This document shows, piece after piece, positions 1-5,313 of a stretch of 8,321 nt of DNA. This stretch comes from Methylococcaceae bacterium (GTDB lineage: Bacteria > Pseudomonadota > Gammaproteobacteria > Methylococcales > Methylococcaceae). Under the pieces are notes generated by a model, which did no database searches, was not told the origin of the DNA, and saw nothing but the letters and a program-made list of their open reading frames with translations. The stretch is taken from assembly GCA_005792805.1 (NCBI GenBank), contig SXQV01000034.1:1-8321 (forward strand), written 5' to 3'. The translations under genes were made by a program, and so were the position numbers. Within the stretch, counting starts at the first letter, position 1; every line of letters starts with the position of its first letter.

Positions 1-38
1 CCCCATGCAGGTGCGCTACCAGGCTGCGCTACACCCCG
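1..38 (-). tRNA. tRNA-Pro (anticodon GGG), 5' part, cut by the window edge
   Basis: Read on the minus strand, the segment starts CGGGGTGTAGCGCAGCC and fits the tRNA pattern without gaps. It has a 7-base acceptor strand, T8 A9, a D-arm with GCGC/GCGC stems around a loop containing GG, A26, the anticodon 5' stem CCTGC, and loop bases A32, T33, G34, G35, G36, G37. The anticodon GGG (window positions 2-4) reads proline CCC/CCU codons, and C1 agrees with bacterial tRNA-Pro. The anticodon 3' stem, the T-arm and the acceptor 3' strand lie left of the window, so completeness and a CCA end cannot be judged. Confidence 0.93.
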
Positions 39-47
39 AAGGGTCGA

Positions 48-77
48 ATGATAGCCGTTGAGGCTACGCCAAGTCAA
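48..77 (-). promoter_or_regulatory. sigma70-type promoter of the tRNA-Pro gene
   Basis: On the minus strand a -35 box TTGACT (72-77; 5 of 6 consensus) and a -10 box TATCAT (48-53; 5 of 6) are separated by 18 bases. The expected transcription start is near position 41, only about three bases before the mature tRNA 5' end at 38. The discriminator after the -10 is GC-rich (CGACCC). In E. coli that feature goes with stringent (ppGpp) control of stable-RNA promoters; that it acts so here is inference. The promoter occupies the region that a 5'-extended reading of the neighbouring plus-strand gene would claim. Confidence 0.8.
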
Positions 78-103
78 AATTAAGTGGGGGTGTATTGTGT
101 TTG

Positions 104-123
104 GCCCCACACCGGAGCGGGGC
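104..123 (+). other. small GC-rich hairpin in the spacer before the RibD-like gene
   Basis: GCCCC (104-108) can pair with GGGGC (119-123) around a 10-base loop. An alternative 6-bp stem pairs GTGGGG (84-89) with CCCCAC (105-110). A weak T-containing stretch follows, but no real U-tract, so this is at best a doubtful terminator or leader structure. Apart from this and the tRNA promoter I see nothing in the spacer 39-207, and no convincing plus-strand promoter. Confidence 0.25.
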
Positions 124-207
124 TTGGTCGTTCTTTCGGTCTGGATTTGGCGGCGGTGGCGGAGTCGATCCATTACTATGGCCCGAATCATTTATGGATG
201 TACTTGC

Positions 208-1059
208 GTGCCTAAATCGCTTTTTCGCCTTTATCCGCCACCGTATGAAGAGGTCAGTCTGAAGGGCTTGTATCTTCGGGAGCTATTAAATCAGCGTGGT
301 TCCACCGAGCGGCCTTTCGTTTACGCCAATTTTCTGACAAGCCTTGATGGCCGCATTGCTCTTGAAGATGCCAAGGGCGAGCCGTACTTGCCGAAGTCGC
401 TGACAACACCGGATGATTTTCGGCTGTTTCTGGAGCTCCAGTGCCAGGCGGACTGTCTCATTACCCATGGCGGTTATTTGCGCGCTCTGAGCCGGGGACG
501 CCTGGGTAATATCCTCCAGATTGGTGTCCACCCATTGGGGGCAGATCTTTTGGGCTGGCGAATCAGGCAAGGGTTGTCTCCCCAGCCCGCAGTTGTGATT
601 GCCAGTGCCAGTCTTGACTTCCCCATGCCTGAGTCCATCCGGAAAAGTGGTCAGTCCTGCTATATCGCGACCGGCGAGGGTGCTGACCCGGTACGGGTGG
701 ATTTTTGGCGGAAACAGGGCTACGAGGTAATTTTTGCTGGGCAGGGCAGGATGGTGGAAGGTGGGCTTTTAACGAGCCACTTGGGCCGCTTGGGGTATCG
801 GACGATCTATCTTGTTGCCGGGCCTCATATGCTGGATACGATGGTCAGGGAATCACGATTGTCTCTGTTGTTTCAGACCATCACACATCAGCTGATGGGG
901 GGCGAGGCATTTTCTTCTTTGGTGCCTGGGCCTGAGCTGGGTTCTTTCGGTCATCTGAGGATGGTGTCCCTCTATTACGATCCGGTGGCACCTACGGGGG
1001 CAGGGCAGTGGTTTGCACAGTTCGAGTGCTCGGGTCATGAGTCGGCGGGTTGGAGGTAG
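208..1059 (+). CDS. RibD C-terminal-domain-like NADPH reductase without deaminase domain
   Basis: The predicted protein of 283 residues has the dihydrofolate-reductase-like fold signature of the RibD reductase domain: a first strand with SLDGRIA (residues 45-51), the segment LTTPDDFRLFLELQCQADCL (66-85) typical after the first loop, and VAGPHML (203-209) at the place of the (E)AGPTL cofactor loop of RibD. The glutamate of that loop is replaced by valine. The N-terminal zinc cytidine-deaminase domain of bifunctional RibD is absent, so the protein is unlikely to be a complete riboflavin enzyme. The next gene, a pteridine reductase, begins four bases after its stop, and its Shine-Dalgarno overlaps this stop, so the two are almost certainly co-transcribed. 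That suggests a pterin or folate substrate; this is inference. GTG at 208 was chosen because the family-like sequence begins right after it (PKSLFRLYPPP). ATG at 178, behind a distant GGAG, is a credible alternative adding 10 residues. Extension to TTG at 58 looks wrong, since those residues resemble nothing and run into the tRNA promoter. Confidence 0.82.
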   Translation: MPKSLFRLYPPPYEEVSLKGLYLRELLNQRGSTERPFVYANFLTSLDGRIALEDAKGEPYLPKSLTTPDDFRLFLELQCQADCLITHGGYLRALSRGRLGNILQIGVHPLGADLLGWRIRQGLSPQPAVVIASASLDFPMPESIRKSGQSCYIATGEGADPVRVDFWRKQGYEVIFAGQGRMVEGGLLTSHLGRLGYRTIYLVAGPHMLDTMVRESRLSLLFQTITHQLMGGEAFSSLVPGPELGSFGHLRMVSLYYDPVAPTGAGQWFAQFECSGHESAGWR

Positions 1060-1062
1060 GTG

Positions 1063-1800
1063 ATGAGTGAGTCGATTAAAGTGGCTTTGGTGACCGGGGC
1101 TTCACGACGAATCGGGGCGGAAATTGTGCGGCATTTGCATCAGTCTGGTTACCGAATAGTGCTGCACTTCAATCGTTCGGTGGGTGAGGCCGAGGCGCTG
1201 GCAGCCGACTTGAATGACGTTAGGGCGGGTTCAGTGAAAACCTTGCAAGCCGATCTGGGTGGGTCTGTGGCAATGGCTGATTTTGTCGGTCGGGCGGCGG
1301 GCTTTTGGGGAAGGCTGGATGCATTGGTAAACAATGCGTCCTCGTTTTACCCAACGCCGATCGGTGAGGTGACGGAAGCCCAATGGGATGAGCTGATGGG
1401 CAGCAACCTCAAGGCACCATTTTTCCTGGCCCAGGCGGCGGCGGAACCGCTCGCGCACCATCAGGGGGCGATTGTGAATGTCGTGGATATTTATGCCGAG
1501 CGCCCGCTTAAGTCTTATCCGGTTTATTCGATTGCCAAGGCGGGTCTCGCTGCCTTGACACGCTCACTAGCGGTCGAATTGGCGCCGAATGTTCGCGTTA
1601 ATGGTGTTTCACCGGGTGCCATTCTTTGGCCTGAGCCTAGCCAGGAGGATACCCAGTCTGATTTGCTTGCGCGGGTTCCTCTGGCCCGGTGCGGGTCGCC
1701 TGATGATATCGCCCGGGCGGTTGGCTTCTTGCTGCAGGAGGCACCTTACGTGACCGGGCAGGTTTTGACGGTCGATGGCGGTCGTACCTTATCTATTTGA
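1063..1800 (+). CDS. folM: pteridine reductase, SDR family (FolM/PTR1 type)
   Basis: This cytoplasmic short-chain dehydrogenase has 245 residues. TGASRRIG (11-18) carries Arg16 where ordinary SDRs have Gly; this TGxxxRxG variant marks NADPH-dependent pteridine reductases such as Leishmania PTR1 and E. coli FolM. NNASSFYPTP (90-99) contains Phe95, matching the PTR1 phenylalanine that stacks on the pterin. The catalytic set is Asp142, Tyr155 and Lys159, with the same Asp-Tyr spacing of 13 as PTR1 (D181/Y194/K198). SPGAILWP (183-190) follows, and TVDGG (236-240) closes the domain. The family reduces dihydropterins (dihydromonapterin, and dihydrobiopterin or folate in PTR1) with NADPH; the exact substrate is not readable. 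A strong GGAGGT (1052-1057) sits five bases before ATG 1063, which therefore beats the in-frame GTG at 1060. The gene follows the RibD-like reductase directly and overlaps the 3' end of folK by 8 bases on the opposite strand. Confidence 0.9.
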   Translation: MSESIKVALVTGASRRIGAEIVRHLHQSGYRIVLHFNRSVGEAEALAADLNDVRAGSVKTLQADLGGSVAMADFVGRAAGFWGRLDALVNNASSFYPTPIGEVTEAQWDELMGSNLKAPFFLAQAAAEPLAHHQGAIVNVVDIYAERPLKSYPVYSIAKAGLAALTRSLAVELAPNVRVNGVSPGAILWPEPSQEDTQSDLLARVPLARCGSPDDIARAVGFLLQEAPYVTGQVLTVDGGRTLSI

Positions 1801-2284
1801 TGGGTGAGGTGAGTTTCTTCTGAACCAGTGCGGATTTATCAAATGCGTTCCAGAGTTCACGATAGGTCTTGCCGTTGATCGGGTGACGGTGCTCTGGAGC
1901 GATTTCGGCGAGTGGCTCCAGAACAAAGGCATAACGGGTGATTTCGTCCCTGGGCAGACGAAAGTCCTTGTCATCCAGAATCGCACTTCCGTACTGGATG
2001 AGGTCAACGTCCAGGGTTCGGGATGAGAACTTTTGGCTATGGCGGGTTCGCCCGTGACGTTCTTCAAGTTCGCGCAGGAGGCGGGCAATTTCTTTTGGAT
2101 TTCGCTCCGAGTCGAATGCGGCGACCAGATTGTGAAAGGGCGGCCCTTCAAAACCGACAGCGGCGGTTTCATAGGTGCTCGATACGATGAGAGGCCCGAA
2201 CAGGTCGCTCAGCTCAGTGATCGCTGCTGGAATGTGGGTCTCGGGATCGATATTGCTGCCTATGCTCAAGAATACCTCAGGCAT
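1793..2284 (-). CDS. folK: 6-hydroxymethyl-7,8-dihydropterin pyrophosphokinase (HPPK)
   Basis: HPPK transfers pyrophosphate from ATP to 6-hydroxymethyl-dihydropterin, the step before dihydropteroate synthase in folate synthesis. The protein has 163 residues, close to the usual ~160. LSIGSN (6-11) begins the family pattern; FHNLV (50-54) lies in the pterin pocket region; GRTR (78-81) carries Arg79 and Arg81, equivalent to E. coli Arg82 and Arg84. SSRTLDVDLIQYG (87-99) is the signature, with Arg89 and the two magnesium-binding aspartates Asp92 and Asp94. E. coli Trp89, in the ATP/pterin loop, corresponds to Phe86 here. HPINGKTYRELW near residues 134-145 fits the family C-terminus. The ATG at 2284 lies two bases after the folB stop, so the gene is the second cistron of a folB-folK operon and probably translationally coupled. 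Its stop lies inside the 3' end of the convergent pteridine reductase gene. Confidence 0.95.
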   Translation of the reverse strand: MPEVFLSIGSNIDPETHIPAAITELSDLFGPLIVSSTYETAAVGFEGPPFHNLVAAFDSERNPKEIARLLRELEERHGRTRHSQKFSSRTLDVDLIQYGSAILDDKDFRLPRDEITRYAFVLEPLAEIAPEHRHPINGKTYRELWNAFDKSALVQKKLTSPIK

Positions 2285-2286
2285 GA

Positions 2287-2643
2287 TCAGGCTTTGACTC
2301 CGCGCTCAATTTGAATGCCGACGTCGCTGGCTCCACTGATGGCACCCTTTTTGTTAAGGGTCAGACGCAGCCAGGGCACGGAGAACTCATCCAGAATGAT
2401 GGTGCTGATTTGCTCCGCGAGTGTTTCCACCAGCAGGAATTCGCTGGCTTCGACGAAGGCGATGATGCGTTTGGACAGGGTTTTGTAATCCAATGTATGG
2501 CTGATGTCGTCGGTGGCGGCCGCCTTGCGTATGTCGGTGCCCATCTCAAGGTCGATGATGACGGTCTGGCGAATTTCTCGTTCCCAGTCGTAAATGCCGA
2601 TGACCGTGTCGATCTGAAGGCCACGCAGAAAAATGATATCCAT
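2287..2643 (-). CDS. folB: dihydroneopterin aldolase
   Basis: FolB cleaves 7,8-dihydroneopterin (and epimerises it to dihydromonapterin) to give 6-hydroxymethyl-dihydropterin, the substrate of the neighbouring FolK. The 118 residues compare with about 120 in E. coli. The motif IGIYDWERE (15-23) contains Glu21, the pterin-anchoring glutamate; LDYKTL (51-56) contains the conserved Tyr53; TLNKKGAISGA (95-105) contains Lys98, the catalytic lysine; VGIQIERG (108-115) ends the fold. The ATG at 2643 was chosen because MDIIFLRGLQ aligns with the E. coli N-terminus (MDIVFIEQLS). A GGAAC about nine bases upstream may serve as Shine-Dalgarno. An in-frame ATG four codons earlier and a longer reading up to 2706 are less likely, as their extra residues are not family-like. 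The gene is the first of the folB-folK operon, divergent from plsY across 83 bases in which I see no clear promoter. Confidence 0.95.
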   Translation of the reverse strand: MDIIFLRGLQIDTVIGIYDWEREIRQTVIIDLEMGTDIRKAAATDDISHTLDYKTLSKRIIAFVEASEFLLVETLAEQISTIILDEFSVPWLRLTLNKKGAISGASDVGIQIERGVKA

Positions 2644-2726
2644 AAGCAGTTCCATATCTTTTGTGTTTGCTAAGACTTGGTAACATACCCGCTCTGATTC
2701 TGACAATACAGCGTGTAATCATCTTT

Positions 2727-3320
2727 ATGACAGTCTGGTTTCTGATTCCCTTGGCTTACCTGATGGGTTCATTGTCTGCGGCGGTAATTGTTAGCAAGCT
2801 GTTTAGCTTGCCTGATCCGCGCGAACAGGGCTCAAAAAACCCGGGTGCAACCAATGTGTTGAGGCTGGGTGGCAAAAAAGCGGCTGCGATCACGCTGGCG
2901 GGTGATGCCATCAAGGGGCTGGTTCCGGTTGTCCTTGCTAAATATCTGGGTGCGTCGCCAGATATGGTCGCCGCTGTTGGTTTAGCCGCTTTCCTTGGAC
3001 ACCTCTACCCCATATTTTTTGGGTTCAAGGGGGGAAAGGGAGTGGCGACGGCCCTGGGGGTGTTGAGCGGTTTTTCTGGGTGGGTCGGCCTGTCGGTCTT
3101 GGCGACCTGGATCTTGATGGCTGTGGTCTTCCGCTTTTCTTCCTTGGCGGCGCTGACGGCGGCCATTATGGCGCCGGCCTATGTCTGGCTTATTTTGCCC
3201 TCTCCGGTTTTGGCCGGGGCCGCGTCAGCTATGGCGTTGCTGCTTGTTTCAAGGCACCGTGCGAATATCGGACGGTTACTGAAAGGAGAGGAATCCCGCA
3301 TTGGTTCAAAGAAGGCTTGA
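2727..3320 (+). CDS. plsY: acyl-phosphate:glycerol-3-phosphate acyltransferase
   Basis: PlsY is an inner-membrane enzyme that moves an acyl group from acyl-phosphate (made by PlsX) to glycerol-3-phosphate, starting phospholipid synthesis. The 197 residues match the usual ~200. All three family motifs are present: PDPREQGSKNPGATNVLR (29-46), GHLYPIFFGFKGGKGVAT (91-108, with the glycine-rich KGGKG), and the C-terminal RHRANIGRLLKGEE (176-189). Hydrophobic segments near residues 3-25, 52-72, 80-98, 112-135 and 138-174 fit the known five-helix topology. ATG 2727 gives the standard N-terminus; no good Shine-Dalgarno is seen before it, and the in-frame codons further upstream are not family-like. 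The gene diverges from folB and ends eight bases before the 3' end of convergent tsaD, with no evident terminator between them. Confidence 0.95.
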   Translation: MTVWFLIPLAYLMGSLSAAVIVSKLFSLPDPREQGSKNPGATNVLRLGGKKAAAITLAGDAIKGLVPVVLAKYLGASPDMVAAVGLAAFLGHLYPIFFGFKGGKGVATALGVLSGFSGWVGLSVLATWILMAVVFRFSSLAALTAAIMAPAYVWLILPSPVLAGAASAMALLLVSRHRANIGRLLKGEESRIGSKKA

Positions 3321-3328
3321 TGCGGCTT

Positions 3329-4345
3329 TCAACCGGGTGGAGCTAGTTCGGCGAGTGGCCAGCGGGGGCGGGCGCTGATCTCCATGGGCTCAAGCTGGCC
3401 GGCCATAAGCCGCTGGCAGCCGGCGTAGGCGATCATGGCACCGTTGTCGCCACAGAACTCCAGTCGAGGGAAGTAAATCTGACATCCCTCCTTGCTGGTC
3501 ATTATCTTCAGTTTCTCTCGCATTAATTGGTTGGCGCTGACACCCCCCGCTACGACTAAACGCTGGAGTCCGGTCTGCTGTAATGCACGCCGGGTTTTGA
3601 TGAGAAGTGTGTCCACGACCGCTTCCTGAAAACCGGCGGCAACATCTGCGCGGTCTTGTGCCGTGCGCTGGGTGGATTGGAGTGTCACTATCGTATGGGT
3701 TTTGAGGCCGCTGAAGCTGAAGTCCAGGCCGGGGCGATCAGTCATCGGGCGGGGGAAATTGAAGCGATGAGCATCGCCCTGACTAGCCAGTTCGGCGATG
3801 CGCGGACCCCCGGGGTAGCCTAGTTCCAGCATCTTGGCGGTTTTGTCAAAAGCCTCGCCCGCCGCATCGTCCACGGATTCGCCGAGTATTTCATAACGGC
3901 CAATGGCTTCGACATGGACCAATTGGGTGTGGCCGCCGGAGACAAGTAAAGCCAGAAAAGGAAAGACGGGTGGGTTGGGTTCCAGTAGCGGAGCGAGCAG
4001 GTGGCCTTCCATGTGGTGAACGCCGACGGCTGGTATTTTAAGGCTCCAGGCCAGGCTGCGCGCTACCGAAGCACCTGCCAGTAATGCGCCAATCAGACCC
4101 GGGCCGCTGGTGTAGGCAATGCCCGTGAGCTTGGATGTATCGATTCCGGCGTCTGCGCAGGCCTGCCGGATCAAAGGGATTAGCTTCCTTATGTGGTCGC
4201 GTGATGCGAGTTCGGGGACGACTCCGCCGTATTCTGCATGGATCTTGATTTGGCTGTGCAGTCGATGCCCCAGCAGCCCACGTTCAGCATGGTAGATGGC
4301 GGCACCGGTTTCGTCGCAGGATGTTTCGATTCCAAGAACAATCAC
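3329..4345 (-). CDS. tsaD: tRNA N6-threonylcarbamoyladenosine (t6A37) transferase subunit TsaD
   Basis: TsaD (formerly Gcp/YgjD) works with TsaB and TsaE to transfer the threonylcarbamoyl group of TsaC-made threonylcarbamoyl-AMP to A37 of ANN-decoding tRNAs. The 338 residues match E. coli in length. The ASKHA-fold signs are clear: GIETSCDETG (5-14), the HHMEGH motif giving metal ligands His111 and His115, VSGGHT (135-140), GEAFDKTAK (163-171), LDFSFSGLKT (207-216), VAGGVSANQ (265-273) and FCGDNGAMIAYAG (297-309), where Asp300 is the third metal ligand. The start is GTG at 4345, fixed by the family N-terminus IVLGIETSCDET. It is preceded by an A- and C-rich leader with no Shine-Dalgarno. The gene is divergent from rpsU, the usual neighbour in gammaproteobacteria, and convergent with plsY. 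Confidence 0.96.
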   Translation of the reverse strand: MIVLGIETSCDETGAAIYHAERGLLGHRLHSQIKIHAEYGGVVPELASRDHIRKLIPLIRQACADAGIDTSKLTGIAYTSGPGLIGALLAGASVARSLAWSLKIPAVGVHHMEGHLLAPLLEPNPPVFPFLALLVSGGHTQLVHVEAIGRYEILGESVDDAAGEAFDKTAKMLELGYPGGPRIAELASQGDAHRFNFPRPMTDRPGLDFSFSGLKTHTIVTLQSTQRTAQDRADVAAGFQEAVVDTLLIKTRRALQQTGLQRLVVAGGVSANQLMREKLKIMTSKEGCQIYFPRLEFCGDNGAMIAYAGCQRLMAGQLEPMEISARPRWPLAELAPPG

Positions 4346-4354
4346 GGTTGTTTT

Positions 4355-4382
4355 TTGTTTTATTTCGGTAAGAAGGTATAAT
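4355..4382 (+). promoter_or_regulatory. promoter of the rpsU-yqeY-dnaG-rpoD operon
   Basis: A perfect TATAAT (4377-4382) lies 16 bases after TTGTTT (4355-4360; 3 of 6 to the -35 consensus, in a T-rich tract). The predicted start is near 4389, leaving a leader of roughly 69 bases before rpsU. The leader holds two small hairpins: CCGG/CCGG (4402-4414) and ATTCC/GGAAT (4431-4443), the second ending just upstream of the rpsU Shine-Dalgarno. I see no LexA box of the CTG-N10-CAG type, unlike the E. coli operon. Confidence 0.6.
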
Positions 4383-4409
4383 TATCCGCTTTTATCTGGC
4401 CCCGGTTTA
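4381..4409 (-). promoter_or_regulatory. possible divergent promoter of tsaD
   Basis: On the minus strand GATAAT (4381-4386; 5 of 6) follows TAAACC (4404-4409; 3 of 6) with a 17-base spacer. Transcription would start near 4374 and give a ~29-base A-rich leader. The -10 overlaps that of the opposite rpsU promoter by two bases, so the two could not be occupied together. The weak -35 makes this tentative. Confidence 0.35.
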
Positions 4410-4457
4410 TCCGGAACTACAACGCATTGAATTCCTTGGGAATATTGGAAAGCTTAC

Positions 4458-4697
4458 ATGCCCTCGATCAAAATTAGAGAAAACGAACCCTTTGAAATAG
4501 CCATCCGTCGTTTCAAGCGCGCTTGTGAAAAGGCCGGTGTACTGTCTGAGGTTCGTCGCCGCGAGTTTTACGAAAAGCCGACCGAAGAGCGCAAGCGTAA
4601 GGCGGCTGCGGCGGTTAAAAGGCATTTGAAAAAGCTTTCGCGTGAGCGTTTTGCCCTCCAGAACCTCCGCAAGGGTCGTCCCCAGACCGAGCGTTAA
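4458..4697 (+). CDS. rpsU: small ribosomal subunit protein bS21
   Basis: bS21 is a basic protein of the 30S platform next to the anti-Shine-Dalgarno end of 16S rRNA and is needed for efficient initiation. Residues 1-63 are typical: KIRENEPFEIAIRRFKRACE (5-24), KAGVLSEVRRREFYEKPTEE (25-44), then RKRKAAAAVKRHLKKLSRER. The protein has 79 residues, against 71 in E. coli and Pseudomonas. The usual ending, an Arg-rich run finishing in Leu-Tyr, is replaced by FALQNLRKGRPQTER. The other two frames at that point do not restore the normal tail, so this looks like a true variant, not a frameshift. GGAAAG (4447-4452) lies five bases before the ATG. It is the first gene of the macromolecular synthesis operon, with yqeY starting six bases after its stop. 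Confidence 0.96.
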   Translation: MPSIKIRENEPFEIAIRRFKRACEKAGVLSEVRRREFYEKPTEERKRKAAAAVKRHLKKLSRERFALQNLRKGRPQTER

Positions 4698-4703
4698 GCG
4701 GCA

Positions 4704-5153
4704 ATGAGCGAGCTCAAAGCCCGCCTACAGTCCGACATGAAGGCGGCCATGAAGGCGGGTGAAAAGGAAAGGTTGGGCGTCATCCGGCTGATGATGGCCG
4801 CCATCAAACAGCGTGAAGTGGATGAGCGTATTGAGTTGGGGGATGGCGAAATTGTCGGGGTGCTTGATCGTATGCTCAAGCAGCGCCGGGAGTCCATTGC
4901 TCAATATGATGCCGCCGGCCGGATTGATCTGTCGGCTGTAGAAAAAGCGGAAATCGAGGTTATACAAACTTACTTGCCTCAACCTCTGTCGGAATCAGAT
5001 ATTGATGCTCTTATCAACGGGGCGATTTCCGAGACGGGTGCATCCGGTATAAGCGGAATGGGCAAGGTTATGGCGGTGATCAAGGCGCCCATGCAGGGGC
5101 GAGCGGATATGACCTTGGTGAGTGCACGAGTCAAAAGTCTGCTGGGTGTCTGA
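4704..5153 (+). CDS. yqeY: GatB/YqeY domain-containing protein
   Basis: The protein has 149 residues, the normal size for this family. It resembles the C-terminal domain of GatB, the subunit of the Asp/Glu-tRNA amidotransferase, but lacks the catalytic part; the cellular role in bacteria is not settled. Visible family features are an N-terminal helical part (SELKARLQSDMKAAMKAGEK, 2-21), ERLGVIRLMMAAIKQREVD (22-40), LKQRRESIAQYDAAGR (58-73), EIEVIQTYLPQPLSE (83-97) and a glycine-rich GISGMGKVMAVIK (115-127). ATG 4704 begins six bases after the rpsU stop without a good Shine-Dalgarno, which suggests translational coupling to rpsU. Its place between rpsU and dnaG is common in gammaproteobacteria, though absent from the E. 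coli operon. A terminator-like hairpin follows the gene. Confidence 0.93.
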   Translation: MSELKARLQSDMKAAMKAGEKERLGVIRLMMAAIKQREVDERIELGDGEIVGVLDRMLKQRRESIAQYDAAGRIDLSAVEKAEIEVIQTYLPQPLSESDIDALINGAISETGASGISGMGKVMAVIKAPMQGRADMTLVSARVKSLLGV

Positions 5154-5197
5154 TTTCAGCTTCCCGAACAGTGCTGCCTGACCCCTGATTTTTATTG

Positions 5198-5221
5198 AAC
5201 GCCGGGTGAGTTTCCGGCGTT
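5198..5221 (+). terminator. terminator-like hairpin between yqeY and dnaG
   Basis: AACGCCGG (5198-5205) pairs perfectly with CCGGCGTT (5214-5221), closing an 8-base loop. Only one T follows beyond the stem, and then CCC, so termination is probably partial. A leaky terminator at this place would let some transcripts continue into dnaG. That parallels the internal terminator known between rpsU and dnaG in E. coli, which helps keep primase scarce relative to bS21. Confidence 0.6.
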
Positions 5222-5234
5222 TCCCATTGTGGCT

Positions 5235-5313
5235 GGGGCGTTAGCGCGCCCTCGTACCCCCGATCATCTTGGCGTCACTCTGACGCTAGACTTAGCTTGT
5301 TGGCAGTGACGAC
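5235..5313 (+). promoter_or_regulatory. structured leader of dnaG with competing stems
   Basis: Downstream of the terminator-like hairpin the spacer can form a GGGCG/CGCCC hairpin (5236-5240 with 5247-5251, loop TTAGCG). It can also form a tight GCGTCA-CTC-TGACGC hairpin (5272-5286), extendable by a G-U and a U-A pair. The first arm extended by one base each way, CGTCACT (5273-5279), is also the exact complement of AGTGACG (5305-5311), which ends two bases before the dnaG ATG. The two pairings exclude each other. No strong Shine-Dalgarno and no convincing promoter is visible in this spacer. A regulatory role is inference. Confidence 0.35.

Noticed and set aside
58..207. 5' extension of the RibD-like gene to TTG at 58
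   Set aside because: The extra residues are Arg/Trp-rich and unlike the family, the first codons lie in the tRNA promoter, and no ribosome site precedes 58.
1789..2172. Minus-strand open frame of 127 codons overlapping folK in another frame
   Set aside because: It is a shadow of folK, which has the HPPK signature and catalytic residues; the alternative product has no recognisable motif.
2311..2673. Plus-strand open frame of 120 codons opposite folB
   Set aside because: It is the antisense of folB and shows no family features.
2644..2726. Promoter pair in the folB-plsY divergent spacer
   Set aside because: TTGTCA with TATGTT on the minus strand is spaced only 13 bases, and plus-strand candidates such as TTGGTA lack a matching -10; none is good enough to call.
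4346..4457. LexA box upstream of rpsU, as in the E. coli operon
   Set aside because: No CTG-N10-CAG palindrome is present between tsaD and rpsU.
4640..4697. Frameshift at the end of rpsU
   Set aside because: Neither alternative frame encodes the usual Arg-rich, Leu-Tyr ending, so the odd tail is more likely real.
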